NCBI GenBank assembly: GCA_018668255.1
Contig: JABISZ010000024.1
Span: 1 to 64,000 of the forward strand
Direction of reading: 5' to 3'
DNA from: Pseudomonadota bacterium
GTDB lineage: Bacteria; Pseudomonadota; Gammaproteobacteria; Ga0077536
DNA length: 64,000 bases
This document shows positions 19,651 to 29,666 of this stretch, piece after piece. The notes under the pieces were generated by a model. It was not told the origin of the DNA. It did no database searches and saw only the letters and a list, made by a program, of their open reading frames with translations. The position numbers and the translations under genes are program-made. Within the stretch, counting starts at the first letter, position 1; the number at the start of each line of letters is the position of its first letter.

Positions 19651-20944
19651 TGTTCTTCGCGTTTCTAATGGAGGGACTTTTACAGGGTCAATTCTTGTGC
19701 CGGGTGACAAGTCTATCTCACACCGCGCGATTATGTTGGGCGCCTTGTCGGATGGGTTGACTAGAGTAACTGGATGTCTTTTAAGCGAAGATGTCAGGTG
19801 TACGATTAATGCGTTTAGGGTACTAGGAGTGCAGGTAGATCTGAATACTAGTACCGACGAAGTGTTGGTGCATGGGGTTGGTCTGCATGGTTTGAAAAAC
19901 TCACCAGAATCTATCGTTGTAGGTAACTCAGGAACCTCAATGCGTCTCATGGCAGGAATATTTTCCGGGGCCGGCTTATCGATTTCTATGATTGGAGACA
20001 GCTCATTGTCCTCAAGACCAATGAAACGTATCTGCGAGCCACTTGCACAAATGGGTGCTAATGTGAAAACCAGTGGCGACGGGACAGCTCCGCTTTACAT
20101 TGGCGCAAACAACGGGTTAAAAGGAATAACGTATGCTATGCCGGTAGCGAGCGCTCAGGTTAAATCTTGTATCTTACTAGCAGGGTTATACGCTGATACT
20201 CCGACTAAAGTAATCGAGCGTATTCCAACGAGAGACCATACTGAGACCATGTTCGAGACCTTTGGTGTTAGTTTAGTTCTTGAAGCTGGCTCGATAACAC
20301 TATTGCCCACGCAAAAGCCTATTGCCTGTGATGTGGTTGTTCCAGCTGATATTTCCTCTGCAGCTTTTTTCTTGGTTGGTGGGGCGATAGGTTTAGATAG
20401 TCGTATCTCAATGAAAGGAGTAGGTGTCAATAAGACTCGATCGGGAATCATAAGAATTTTGGAAATGATGAATGCCAAGATTAGCTTAACGAATGTAAGA
20501 ATGCGTGGTGGTGAGAAAGTAGCTGATATTACAGTCGCTTCATCGGACCTGCATGGCGTAGACATCCCTTTAGATTGCGTTGCTGCGGCAATCGATGAAT
20601 TTCCAGCTATTTTTATTGCTGCTGCTTGCGCTAAAGGAGTAACTGTCTTAAGAGGTGCGACAGAGCTGAGACATAAAGAAAGTGATCGGATTGAGGTTAT
20701 GGCGTCTGGCCTTAGAACTCTTGGCGTTGATCTCGAGACCTATGAGGATGGAATAAAAATCGTCGGAGGATGTATCGGCTCGGGGACGGTAGATGCACAA
20801 GGTGACCATCGAGTAGCTATGGCTTTTTCTATTGCGGCATTAAAAGCATCCGGAAACATAGATATTTCTAATGCTGAAGGTATATCAACGTCTTTTCCCG
20901 AATTTGTATCTATAGCTAAATCTGTTGGCTTAAGAGTGGAATAA
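19643..20944 (+). CDS. aroA: 3-phosphoshikimate 1-carboxyvinyltransferase (EPSP synthase)
   Basis: EPSP synthase joins shikimate 3-phosphate and phosphoenolpyruvate in step 6 of the shikimate pathway and is the glyphosate target. The family motifs are GDKSISHRAIMLGAL near the N-terminus, GNSGTSMRLMAG (residues about 92-103) and the C-terminal LRHKESDRIEVMA. The ORF track starts at TTG 19607, but the ATG at 19643 is better: a GAGGAAAAGG ribosome binding site precedes it and it gives the normal N-terminus and 433 residues. It overlaps tyrA by 8 bp, and cmk starts 3 bp after its stop. Confidence 0.97.
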   Translation: MDSVLRVSNGGTFTGSILVPGDKSISHRAIMLGALSDGLTRVTGCLLSEDVRCTINAFRVLGVQVDLNTSTDEVLVHGVGLHGLKNSPESIVVGNSGTSMRLMAGIFSGAGLSISMIGDSSLSSRPMKRICEPLAQMGANVKTSGDGTAPLYIGANNGLKGITYAMPVASAQVKSCILLAGLYADTPTKVIERIPTRDHTETMFETFGVSLVLEAGSITLLPTQKPIACDVVVPADISSAAFFLVGGAIGLDSRISMKGVGVNKTRSGIIRILEMMNAKISLTNVRMRGGEKVADITVASSDLHGVDIPLDCVAAAIDEFPAIFIAAACAKGVTVLRGATELRHKESDRIEVMASGLRTLGVDLETYEDGIKIVGGCIGSGTVDAQGDHRVAMAFSIAALKASGNIDISNAEGISTSFPEFVSIAKSVGLRVE

Positions 20945-20947
20945 AAT

Positions 20948-21634
20948 ATGTTGGATCCTGAAAAAATTCCAGTTATCACGATTGATGGCCCCAGCGGGAC
21001 TGGTAAAGGGACAATTTCATACTTACTGCGGAGTTGGTTAAATTGGCACCTCATAGATTCGGGAGCTTTTTATCGCGTTCTAGCTTTATCTATCTTGGAT
21101 GACGAGATAGATCTTCTAGATGAAAAAAAAATTGCTAGTTTGGCATCTGGACTCGCACTTGAATTTGTTGACTCTGGAATAGAGACAAAAATCTTATATC
21201 GAGGCGATGATTGCAGTAATGCTATTCGTTCTGAAGCCTGCGGGGTTGCAGCATCGAAAATCGCTGTCTATGAATCAGTAAGATCAGAGCTTTTATCTTG
21301 TCAACGGAATTTTGCAGTCTTGCCAGGACTAATTGCTGATGGGAGAGACATGGGTACTGTGGTGTTCCCAGCTGCAGACTTAAAGATATTTTTGACCGCG
21401 ACCTCTGAAGAGAGGGCATCCAGGCGTTATAAGCAGTTGATTAAAAAAGGAATAGATGCTAGTCTGCCGGCCCTTTTACGTGACATTAGAGAGCGGGATG
21501 AACGTGACATTAATCGCGCTCAATCCCCGTTAAAAGCTTCAGATGATGCTGTGTTAATAGACACCAGCAACCTCGGGATTGAAGAAGTTATGTTGAAAGT
21601 GAGACAGATTGTGAAAATTCGTGGTCTAGCTTAA
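20948..21634 (+). CDS. cmk: Cytidylate kinase
   Basis: Cmk phosphorylates CMP and dCMP, recycling CMP released in lipid and IspF reactions. The P-loop is DGPSGTGKGT at residues 11-20, followed by the LIDSGAFYR motif and DGRDMGTVVFPAA with the substrate-binding Asp/Arg, and RDERDINRAQSPL in the lid region. At 228 residues the length is typical. The start lies 3 bp after the aroA stop and rpsA follows; aroA-cmk-rpsA-ihfB is a conserved gammaproteobacterial order. Confidence 0.96.
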   Translation: MLDPEKIPVITIDGPSGTGKGTISYLLRSWLNWHLIDSGAFYRVLALSILDDEIDLLDEKKIASLASGLALEFVDSGIETKILYRGDDCSNAIRSEACGVAASKIAVYESVRSELLSCQRNFAVLPGLIADGRDMGTVVFPAADLKIFLTATSEERASRRYKQLIKKGIDASLPALLRDIRERDERDINRAQSPLKASDDAVLIDTSNLGIEEVMLKVRQIVKIRGLA

Positions 21635-21741
21635 GCGCTAAGACTGTAATATTAACCAACCAATTGGGAGTGTGCGCACAAGAGCTAGTATGTTGTTGAA
21701 ACATGCGATATTAAGGGCTTGGGTGTGGACTAGAAACATAA

Positions 21742-23418
21742 ATGACACAGAATTTCGCGGAATTATTTGAAGAGAGCCAGGTAGAAGAGAAAATGCGGCC
21801 GGGAACCGTCGTAACCGGAATCGTCGTCGAAGTCGGATCAGATTTTGTGGTGGTCAACGCGGGGTTGAAATCAGAAGGAAATATCCCTGTAGAACAGTTT
21901 CGGAACAATGAAGGTGTAGTTGAGGTTAAAGTTGGTGACGCGGTAGATGTTGCACTAGAAGCTGTTGAAGATGGATTTGGGGAAACCAAACTATCTAGAG
22001 AAAAAGCCAAGCGAGCCAAAGCATGGGAAGAATTAGAAAAAGCATGCGAAGACAATGAGACAATAATCGGTATCATTAGCGATAAAGTTAAGGGCGGGTT
22101 CACCGTAGACATCGCAACTATTCGAGCATTTCTTCCCGGCTCGTTGGTCGACGTTAGACCAGTGCGAGACACCAGCTACTTAGAAGGCAAACCGATTGAG
22201 TTCAAAGTAATCAAGGTTGATCGTAAGAGAAACAATGTTGTTGTGTCGCGTCGAGCGGTCGTTGAGAGCGAAAACTCTCACGAGAGAGATGCTTTGCTTG
22301 AAAGTCTAGAAGAAGGAGTGACTGTTAAAGGATTGGTAAAAAATCTAACAGATTACGGCGCGTTTATAGATCTCGGCGGTATAGATGGGTTGCTGCATAT
22401 TACTGATATGGCCTGGCGGAGAGTTAAACATCCATCGGAAGTAGTGAATATCGGAGATGAGATAGATGTAACTGTCCTGAGGTTCGATAAGGAACGGCAG
22501 CGAGTATCTTTGGGACTGAAGCAACTCGGTAATGACCCTTGGGTAGATTTGGCTTCAAGGTATCCAGAGAATGCGCGTATGGTAGGGAAGGTCTCTAATA
22601 TTGCGGATTACGGGTGTTTTGTCGAATTGGAGCAAGGTGTCGAAGGTCTGGTGCATGTATCTGAGATGGATTGGACTAACAAAAACGTTCACCCGTCTAA
22701 AGTGGTACATCTTGGCGAAGAAGTAGAGGTTATGGTGCTTGATATTGATGAAGAGCGACGCCGAATATCTCTTGGGATGAAACAATGTAAGGCCAACCCT
22801 TGGGATGAATTCGCAGCAACGAAAGGTAAAGGCGATAAAGTAGTCGGCATCATCAAGTCGATAACTGACTTTGGGATCTTCGTAGGGCTTGATGGGGGCA
22901 TAGACGGGCTTGTGCATCTCAGCGACCTTTCATGGGATGAGACTGGTGAAGAGCTAGTGCGTAACTACAAGAAAGGAGATGAACTCGAAGCGGTTGTGCT
23001 GGCGGTTGATGCGGAAAGAGAGAGAATTTCTCTTGGTGTCAAACAATTGAGTGGCGATCCCTTTTCTGATTATGTGGATGCTAATCCAAGAGGTACACGG
23101 GTTAAAGGGACTATACTATCTGTTAATCTAACAGAAGCTAGGATCGAACTGGCTGAGGGAGTTGAGGGGTTTTTGAGAGCTTCGGATATTGCGATTGAAT
23201 CTGTAGATGATGCGAGAAAATTCCTTAAAGAGGGCGAGTTGGTGGAGGCTTTAATTGTTGGTCAAGATAGAAAAAACAGAATCATTGGACTTTCAATTAA
23301 AGCTAAAGAGATAGGCGAAGAAGCTGCTGTTCTTGACCAGTATACGTCTGAGCCTGAGCCAGAAACTTATCGCACTACGCTAGGTGATTTGTTGAAAGAA
23401 CAATTAGACTCGAAGTAG
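21742..23418 (+). CDS. rpsA: 30S ribosomal protein S1
   Basis: S1 binds mRNA at the 30S subunit and helps start translation of messages with weak Shine-Dalgarno sequences. The 558-residue protein holds six S1 (OB-fold) repeats; the repeated [24 protein letters not shown] pattern is clear in repeats 3-5 and more diverged in 1, 2 and 6. The ATG at 21742 has no purine-rich Shine-Dalgarno within 12 bp (TAGAAACATAA), a feature also seen for rpsA in E. coli, where S1 represses its own translation. That regulation is inferred here. A 107 bp leader follows cmk. Confidence 0.97.
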   Translation: MTQNFAELFEESQVEEKMRPGTVVTGIVVEVGSDFVVVNAGLKSEGNIPVEQFRNNEGVVEVKVGDAVDVALEAVEDGFGETKLSREKAKRAKAWEELEKACEDNETIIGIISDKVKGGFTVDIATIRAFLPGSLVDVRPVRDTSYLEGKPIEFKVIKVDRKRNNVVVSRRAVVESENSHERDALLESLEEGVTVKGLVKNLTDYGAFIDLGGIDGLLHITDMAWRRVKHPSEVVNIGDEIDVTVLRFDKERQRVSLGLKQLGNDPWVDLASRYPENARMVGKVSNIADYGCFVELEQGVEGLVHVSEMDWTNKNVHPSKVVHLGEEVEVMVLDIDEERRRISLGMKQCKANPWDEFAATKGKGDKVVGIIKSITDFGIFVGLDGGIDGLVHLSDLSWDETGEELVRNYKKGDELEAVVLAVDAERERISLGVKQLSGDPFSDYVDANPRGTRVKGTILSVNLTEARIELAEGVEGFLRASDIAIESVDDARKFLKEGELVEALIVGQDRKNRIIGLSIKAKEIGEEAAVLDQYTSEPEPETYRTTLGDLLKEQLDSK

Positions 23419-23469
23419 ACTGTATTATAGGTGCAATAGAAAGATAGAAAGTATTGGTTGGGATGCAAT

Positions 23470-23793
23470 ATGACAAAATCAGAACTTATAGAATCCCTAG
23501 TGAGGTCTCAAAGCCAGTTAGGGTATAAGGATATCGAGCTGGCCGTGAAGACTATTTTAGAGCAGATGGTGCAGACCTTGGCGGCTGGGGAGCGTATAGA
23601 GATAAGAGGGTTTGGTAGTTTCTCACTGCACTATCGCCCACCGAGAATCGGCCGGAATCCTAAGTCTGGTGAATCGGTTACGTTACCGGCTAAATTCGTG
23701 CCCCATTTTAAGCCAGGTAAGCAGCTTCGAGAGAGAGTCAATCTAGGTCTGGTGAATATTCTCGAGAAGCCCAAGACTAGTATTAAAAATTAG
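23470..23793 (+). CDS. ihfB: Integration host factor subunit beta
   Basis: IHF-beta forms the IHF heterodimer with IHF-alpha, a sequence-specific DNA-bending nucleoid protein used in transcription, replication and recombination. MTKSELIES at the start, [17 protein letters not shown] and the DNA-binding arm around [13 protein letters not shown] with the intercalating proline are diagnostic for the beta subunit. The ORF track starts at TTG 23458; the ATG at 23470 gives the canonical N-terminus and 107 residues. The tail after [11 protein letters not shown] is about 10 residues longer than in E. coli. It sits between rpsA and lapA as usual. Confidence 0.96.
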   Translation: MTKSELIESLVRSQSQLGYKDIELAVKTILEQMVQTLAAGERIEIRGFGSFSLHYRPPRIGRNPKSGESVTLPAKFVPHFKPGKQLRERVNLGLVNILEKPKTSIKN

Positions 23794-23873
23794 TTCTTGA
23801 AACGAGAAATAGCTTAGATTATCTCTCACGTGTGGTGTCAAAATCACGTAAGCCGAGAAAGTAGGAGCTACTG

Positions 23874-24176
23874 ATGGTCAGTTTGTTTTATGTCTTGTGT
23901 GTTTTTTTCTTGATGCTTTCTGGTTTTGTCTTTCATGATCTTAATAACCAGTTAATCGTTATTAATTATTATTTTGGTGTCATGACATTCCAGACCTCTT
24001 GGATTGTGATTGCCAGCTTTCTTGCCGGTATAATGTTCTGTATATTTTTCACAGGTTTAGAGCTAATAAGAGCCCGCAGATGCTTACGAATTAGTAGACG
24101 ATCCGAATTAAGGTTGAAGCGAGAACTTGGTGGGCGAGATCAATCCTCTCCAACAGGTAGCTCTGATGTCCTTTAA
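23874..24176 (+). CDS. lapA: LapA-domain inner membrane protein
   Basis: The 100-residue protein has two predicted membrane helices (VSLFYVLCVFFLMLSGFVF and SWIVIASFLAGIMFCIFFTGL) followed by a basic cytoplasmic tail, the pattern of the LapA (DUF1049) family. In E. coli LapA works with LapB/YciM in regulating LpxC and LPS assembly. GTAGGAG about 8 bp before the ATG supports the start. It follows ihfB and precedes pyrF, the expected place, but the lapB gene that normally separates lapA and pyrF is not present; the gap to pyrF is only 131 bp. Identification rests on topology and location. Confidence 0.85.
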   Translation: MVSLFYVLCVFFLMLSGFVFHDLNNQLIVINYYFGVMTFQTSWIVIASFLAGIMFCIFFTGLELIRARRCLRISRRSELRLKRELGGRDQSSPTGSSDVL

Positions 24177-24307
24177 GCAGGACACTGGAAATATTTTTTC
24201 CTGAAAGTTTGTCTGCATATATTTTAGCGATTCGGAAAGTCTAAGGTCGAAAATAAAATGAGAGTTGTAACTCTAACTAGAGCGAGAAACACGTTTGTTG
24301 TGAATCT

Positions 24308-25009
24308 ATGAAAAACATTAAAAGTCCGGTCATCGTAGCCTTAGATTTTCGTTCGCTTGCTGAGGCGTTAAGTTTGGTTGACGCACTTAATCCAGCCGAC
24401 TGTCGTGTTAAAATAGGGAAGGAGTTGTTCACAGTAGCTGGACCAGATAGCGTGAAGCATTTGGTTGATCGAGGCTTTGACGTCTTTCTAGATTTAAAGT
24501 TTCATGATATTCCTAATACTGTTAGAAATGCCTGCCTTGCTGCGGCCGATTTAGGGTGTTGGATGCTTAATGTTCATACGTCCGGAGGAAAGGCCATGAT
24601 GGAGAAAGCAGCGAATGCACTATCGGCTTTGGAAAGTGCTCCAATATTAATAGGTGTAACTACTTTGACGAGCTTAGATAACGTCGCACTAAAAGAAATC
24701 GGTATAAGGGAATCTGCAGAGACACATACATTACGCTTAGCGGGTTTAGCTAAAGAATGCGGGCTTGCAGGTGTAGTTAGTTCGCCTCTAGAGGTGAGTT
24801 TAATGAGAGAGAGGCTTGGCTCTAAATTTCTCTTCGTAACCCCTGGGGTACGTCCATTGGGGACTAGCGTTGATGATCAAGCACGTATTGCAACACCCTT
24901 AGAAGCGATGGCGCACGGCGCCAGTTATTTGGTAGTAGGGCGTCCGATTACGAGTGCTCCTAATCCAGCTTCTGCGTTGGCTGCTATCAATGAAGAATTG
25001 ATACACTAG
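24308..25009 (+). CDS. pyrF: Orotidine 5'-phosphate decarboxylase
   Basis: PyrF decarboxylates OMP to UMP, the final step of de novo UMP synthesis. The catalytic Asp-Lys-x-x-Asp tetrad is visible in VFLDLKFHDIPNTV, and the phosphate-binding loop near the C-terminus reads YLVVGRPITSAPNP. VIVALDF at the N-terminus holds the first conserved Asp. At 233 residues it is a normal bacterial group I enzyme. It lies downstream of lapA and is followed 47 bp later by mfd on the same strand. Confidence 0.97.
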   Translation: MKNIKSPVIVALDFRSLAEALSLVDALNPADCRVKIGKELFTVAGPDSVKHLVDRGFDVFLDLKFHDIPNTVRNACLAAADLGCWMLNVHTSGGKAMMEKAANALSALESAPILIGVTTLTSLDNVALKEIGIRESAETHTLRLAGLAKECGLAGVVSSPLEVSLMRERLGSKFLFVTPGVRPLGTSVDDQARIATPLEAMAHGASYLVVGRPITSAPNPASALAAINEELIH

Positions 25010-25056
25010 AAAATCCGAACCGACTAACTTCCAAATCGACCGCTGAGCTTTATTTG

Positions 25057-28000
25057 ATGATGCCTGACACAATAAGTCCTCTAGATGAGCTACGTTTGCC
25101 TCAAGCTGGGGAGAAGAAAAACTGGACGAATCTTTACGGTACCGCAAGATGGCTGGCGCTATCCAAAGCTATTGCTCAGTCTTCAAGGCCTTTTGTTGTG
25201 TTTACCTCAGACATAGCCAGTGCCTTGAAAATTGAGCAGGAACTCAGGTTTTTTGATCCGAGTATAGTGATACATCACTTTCCTGATTGGGAGACGCTCC
25301 CATACGATCGGTTTAGCCCGTATCAAGATATCATTTCAGAAAGACTGACGACACTGAGTCTTATTCCTGAATTTAGAAAAGAAATTTTAATTGTTTCTGT
25401 TCAGACAGCAATGCACAGAGTTGTGCCCAGCGAATGGGTAGCATCCCACTCCTTTAGTCTGGTAAAAGGTGAAGTTTTAGATAGGGAAAAATTTAGAAAA
25501 AAACTGGTCGACAATGGGTACCGCTCGAGCCCACAAGTTTCAGAATCGGGAGAATACGCTATTAGAGGTTCTTTAATAGATGTCTTTCCCGTCGGTTCGG
25601 ACAACCCTATCAGGATAGATTTCTTTGACAATGAAATTGAAACTTTGAGGATGTTCGATGTAGAAACTCAGCGTTCAACGCAAGAAGTAAAGGAAATTCG
25701 GGTGTTGCCAGGCAAGGAGTTTCTGTTAGATCAATCAGGTGTTAGCCGATTTCGCCGGCAATGGAGAACAGAGTTTGGACAATTTCATGATGTTGATTTA
25801 TACCGGGATGTTTCAGAAGGCCTCCCTCCTCCTGGAATCGAATATTACCTTCCACTATTTCACGATCGGATGGAGCTACTAGCTGATTATTTTTCTGAAG
25901 ATACTATTTGCGTATTTGACGAGAATATAGAGAAGACGGCAGATCAATTCTGGACCTCCGTAGAGGAGCGTCATGAAGCTTTAAAAGATGACACGAATCG
26001 ACCTGTCCTGGAGCCCAGTCAGGTATTCTGTAAATTTGAAGGTTTATTAACGGCTACAGAAAAATTCGGATTAATTTTTTTGACAGGATTAAATACTGGG
26101 TTGGCGGAATCTAGTATTTTTGGCACTAGAACTCCGCTAAGTCGTTCGATAGATGCCAGAGCAAAAGATCCTTTTGCCTTGGTAAAAAACCATGTCGATC
26201 ACTCCGATGGGCGGACTTTATTTTTAGCCGAATCCTTAGGTCGGCGTGAGGCAATTTTAGATTTACTCCATGGCCAAAAAATCACATTAAAAGTTTTCGA
26301 TTCTTGGGCTCAGTTTGTTCGCTCATCTGATCGTTTCGGTATAGCTGTAGCAGCTATAGAGGATGGTGCCGAGATTGATCGGCCTAGAATAAGTCTCATA
26401 ACCGAATCGCAGTTGTTTGGGAAAAGGCTAGAGCAACGCCAGCGAAAAAAAAGACGTAACAGTCATGAAAACATCATTAAAAATCTTACAGAGCTCCGTT
26501 TAGACGCTCCGGTGGTGCACGAGCATCACGGCATAGGTCGTTACCAAGGTTTAGAAGTGTTAAATATTGGAGACATTGAAAGAGAATTTATTCAATTAGA
26601 GTATCGCGATGGCGACAAGCTATATGTTCCCGTTGCCTCTTTGGAGTTAATTAGCAGGTACTCGGGGTCTGATCCGGATACGGCTCCGTTGCATAAGTTA
26701 GGGACTGAGCAATGGAGTAAAGCTCGGCGGAAAGCTAGTGAAAAAATCCGAGATATAGCAGCCGAACTACTTGAGCTTCATGCCAAGAGAGCATTACGTA
26801 AAGGTCACTCTTTTGAGTTTGAAAAAGATGCCTATAATAGCTTCGTTCAAGCTTTCCCTTTTGAAGAGACTTCTGATCAGATAGATGCTGTGCATGCTGT
26901 ATTGGAAGACATGGGCAAAGAGCAACCTATGGATCGATTGATTTGTGGTGATGTAGGGTTCGGAAAAACAGAAGTCGCTCTAAGGGCTGCATTTGTTGCT
27001 GTGAATGACGGTTATCAAGTAGCTGTCTTAGTTCCGACCACATTACTTGCCAATCAGCACTATGAGACTTTTTGTGATCGATTTGCAGACTGGCCAGTGC
27101 GGGTTGAGCAACTATCACGGTTTAGAGACTCTTCCTCCACCAAAGACACACTGGAAGGAATGTCTAAGGGGACGGTAGATATAGTAATTGGTACGCACAA
27201 ACTATTAAATAAAGCAGTTACTTTCTCTAGATTAGGTCTACTCGTCATCGATGAAGAACATAGATTTGGCGTAGAGCAGAAAGAGAAAATAAAATCACTA
27301 CGTGCTGATGTGGATATCTTAACATTAACCGCGACACCGATACCTCGAACTCTGAATATGGCTCTTTCGGGTACTCGTGAGTTGTCGATTATCGCTACAC
27401 CTCCGTTAAAAAGGCTTGCTGTAAAGACATTTGTGCGTGAATGGTCTGATACCTTATTAAGGGAGGCAATACTCCGCGAGCTTGGTCGTGGGGGACAAGT
27501 GTATTTCGTGCATAATAAAGTTGAGACTATAGATTCGATGGTCTCTTCCATTCAGAAAATAGTTCCTGAAGCAAGGCTGGCATGTGCACATGGGAAAATG
27601 CGAGAGAGGGAACTAGAAAGGGTAATGTTGGACTTCTATCATGGTCGTTGCAACGTATTGGTTTGCTCAACTATTATCGAGACAGGCTTAGATATCTCGA
27701 ATGCAAACACTATTATAATCAATCGCGCAGACAGATTTGGTCTTGCACAACTTTATCAACTAAGAGGGAGAGTTGGCCGTTCGCATCACCGTGCATATGC
27801 TTACTTAGTGGTCCCGCATGAAGATTCCATGACTCCGGATGCAGTTAAGCGTCTGGAAGCCATTAGCTCTATTGAAGAACTCGGTATGGGTTTTACTCTG
27901 GCAAGTCATGATTTAGAAATTAGAGGAGCGGGAGAAATTCTTGGCGACGAACAAAGCGGACATATCCAAGAAATAGGTTTTAGTTTGTATAGTGATCTTT

Positions 28001-28500
28001 TGTCTAGAGCTATGGTGGCACTCAAGTCAGGTCGTGAAATACCTGATCAATTGTCTTTAGAATCTATGGTAGAAGTTAACTTGAATATTCCTGCTCTTAT
28101 TCCTGATAGCTATTTGCCAGATGTGCATGCTAGGCTAGTTTTTTATAAACGAATTTCTGGCGCAGAAAACACTGAGGCTTTGGATGAACTTCGTGAAGAA
28201 ATTATCGATCGGCTAGGGATCTTTGACGATAGAGTAGAGAATCTTTTCACTGTAGCGGCACTTAAGCTGGAGGCTAAACCACTCGGTGTAAAAAGAATCG
28301 ACTTTTCATCGCGAGGAGGTAGGGTAGAATTTCATCCTGATCCTGATATTGAGCATGTCCACATTATTAAACTTGTTCAGTCAAGTTCTGGATATTCAAT
28401 GGAAGATGGCCAAAAACTGAAACTAACTAAAGTTATGGCTGATGCTGAGTCGCGAGTATCCGAGGTTCGTTCGCTATTGAAAAAATTTATTGGTGTATAG
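25057..28500 (+). CDS. mfd: Transcription-repair coupling factor
   Basis: Mfd removes RNA polymerase stalled at DNA lesions and recruits UvrA. The 1148-residue chain shows the N-terminal UvrB-like region (SDIASALKIEQELRFFDP), the CarD-like RNA polymerase interaction domain around GDIEREFIQLEYRDGDKLYVPV, the RecG-like translocase with Walker A GDVGFGKTEVAL and Walker B DEEHRFGVEQ, and the C-terminal UvrA-binding-masking TRCF domain. Three start codons lie together (TTG 25054, ATG 25057, ATG 25060); 25057 is used here. Its stop is 18 bp before the convergent DUF815 gene. Confidence 0.97.
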   Translation: MMPDTISPLDELRLPQAGEKKNWTNLYGTARWLALSKAIAQSSRPFVVFTSDIASALKIEQELRFFDPSIVIHHFPDWETLPYDRFSPYQDIISERLTTLSLIPEFRKEILIVSVQTAMHRVVPSEWVASHSFSLVKGEVLDREKFRKKLVDNGYRSSPQVSESGEYAIRGSLIDVFPVGSDNPIRIDFFDNEIETLRMFDVETQRSTQEVKEIRVLPGKEFLLDQSGVSRFRRQWRTEFGQFHDVDLYRDVSEGLPPPGIEYYLPLFHDRMELLADYFSEDTICVFDENIEKTADQFWTSVEERHEALKDDTNRPVLEPSQVFCKFEGLLTATEKFGLIFLTGLNTGLAESSIFGTRTPLSRSIDARAKDPFALVKNHVDHSDGRTLFLAESLGRREAILDLLHGQKITLKVFDSWAQFVRSSDRFGIAVAAIEDGAEIDRPRISLITESQLFGKRLEQRQRKKRRNSHENIIKNLTELRLDAPVVHEHHGIGRYQGLEVLNIGDIEREFIQLEYRDGDKLYVPVASLELISRYSGSDPDTAPLHKLGTEQWSKARRKASEKIRDIAAELLELHAKRALRKGHSFEFEKDAYNSFVQAFPFEETSDQIDAVHAVLEDMGKEQPMDRLICGDVGFGKTEVALRAAFVAVNDGYQVAVLVPTTLLANQHYETFCDRFADWPVRVEQLSRFRDSSSTKDTLEGMSKGTVDIVIGTHKLLNKAVTFSRLGLLVIDEEHRFGVEQKEKIKSLRADVDILTLTATPIPRTLNMALSGTRELSIIATPPLKRLAVKTFVREWSDTLLREAILRELGRGGQVYFVHNKVETIDSMVSSIQKIVPEARLACAHGKMRERELERVMLDFYHGRCNVLVCSTIIETGLDISNANTIIINRADRFGLAQLYQLRGRVGRSHHRAYAYLVVPHEDSMTPDAVKRLEAISSIEELGMGFTLASHDLEIRGAGEILGDEQSGHIQEIGFSLYSDLLSRAMVALKSGREIPDQLSLESMVEVNLNIPALIPDSYLPDVHARLVFYKRISGAENTEALDELREEIIDRLGIFDDRVENLFTVAALKLEAKPLGVKRIDFSSRGGRVEFHPDPDIEHVHIIKLVQSSSGYSMEDGQKLKLTKVMADAESRVSEVRSLLKKFIGV

Positions 28501-28517
28501 AAATTAAGATAAATATG

Positions 28518-29393
28518 CTAATTTTTTTCAGGGAGTGTAGATCTTCCAATCCAATCGCGAGCGAACTGGTTGGCGCTTCGGCCGCTTCTAGATCCTCTGG
28601 ACAGAGCCCAGCGCAATGCTTCGCCTTGAGCCTGATCTACCTCAATAGGACTAGCTCCTAACTTTGATAACCAATGGCCTACGATATCTAAATAGCGTTT
28701 CTGATCAATAGGGTGGAAAGAGAGCCAGATACCAAACCTTTCGGATAGGGATATTTTTTCTTCGACTGCTTCGTCCTGATGCAGTTCGCCATTGATGACT
28801 TGTGCTTTCTGGTTATCTTGTTGATGCTCAGGTAATAAGTGTCGTCTGTTAGATGTAGCATATACCAATATATTTTTTGGTGTTTCTAATATTGATCCGT
28901 CCAAGATACTTTTAAGTGCCCTGTATGTTTCATCATTTCCGTCAAATGAAAGGTCGTCACAGTAGATAATAAAGTGTTGTTTTAGATCCTTAATTATATC
29001 AATGATTTCGGGCAGATCGGTTAGGTCATGTCGGTCCACTTCTATCAGTCGAAGTCCTTTGTCAAGAAACTCATTTAACAAAGCTTTAATTAAAGAAGAT
29101 TTCCCGGTGCCTCTCGGCCCCCACAGAAGCACATTGTTTGCTGGTAGTCCACTCATGAATTGCCGAGTGTTTTGCACGAGTCGGTCTTTTTGATGGCTTA
29201 CATGCAGTAGGTCTGAAAGATCTACGGCGCTGAATGATTCAATAGCTTCTAGCCGCGAGCCTTTATCGTTGTTTTTTCGCCATCTCCAAGCAAATGCGTC
29301 CGTTAGCTCGGTTGTCTGAGTATTAGGGACTAGCAACTCTAGTCGCTTAAGAAGTTTTTCTGCGCGTGAAAAAAAATCGTCAGATTTACTCAA
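28518..29393 (-). CDS. DUF815 family AAA+ ATP-binding protein
   Basis: The protein matches the DUF815 family of predicted AAA+ ATPases. The Walker A is LLWGPRGTGKSSL, Walker B is FIIYCDDLSFD, and sensor and arginine-finger regions are ILVYATSNRRHLLP and SERFGIWLSFHP. No function is firmly established for this widespread proteobacterial family. The ORF track starts at TTG 29450, but an internal TTG at 29393 (MSKSDDFFSRAEKLL) gives the usual N-terminus just before the LLKRLELL helix and has GGA about 9 bp upstream, while the outer TTG has no ribosome binding site. It stands alone between mfd (convergent) and glyA (divergent). Confidence 0.82.
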   Translation of the reverse strand: MSKSDDFFSRAEKLLKRLELLVPNTQTTELTDAFAWRWRKNNDKGSRLEAIESFSAVDLSDLLHVSHQKDRLVQNTRQFMSGLPANNVLLWGPRGTGKSSLIKALLNEFLDKGLRLIEVDRHDLTDLPEIIDIIKDLKQHFIIYCDDLSFDGNDETYRALKSILDGSILETPKNILVYATSNRRHLLPEHQQDNQKAQVINGELHQDEAVEEKISLSERFGIWLSFHPIDQKRYLDIVGHWLSKLGASPIEVDQAQGEALRWALSRGSRSGRSANQFARDWIGRSTLPEKN

Positions 29394-29666
29394 AGTATAC
29401 AGTCCAAATTTAAATTTTATACAAAAATATGTTAACTCATCAGGCGACAAATGTATCAGTAAGGAGGGATTTGTTGAAACTTAAATGTCGGACGATTATA
29501 TCTATTGGCGGCAAAGCAATAAGTAATAATTGTTTCAAAGGCGCGTATGGCGGATAATTGGTTTTAGACTGCAAGTCTCTTTTCAGCTGTCTGAGTGTTA
29601 AAGTAGTAGAGACCCACTGCATGTCAATAGCACATACAGTGTGTTTTCACTTAAGGAGTTTTATTA

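Noticed and set aside
21711-22172. 153 aa minus-strand ORF inside rpsA
   Set aside because: Antisense shadow of the S1 repeats, low-complexity Ser/Thr-rich, with no ribosome binding site.
27060-27551. 163 aa minus-strand ORF inside mfd
   Set aside because: Antisense shadow of the helicase domain with no protein-family features.
29451-29666. Glycine riboswitch before glyA
   Set aside because: No recognisable aptamer core; only a plausible promoter region.
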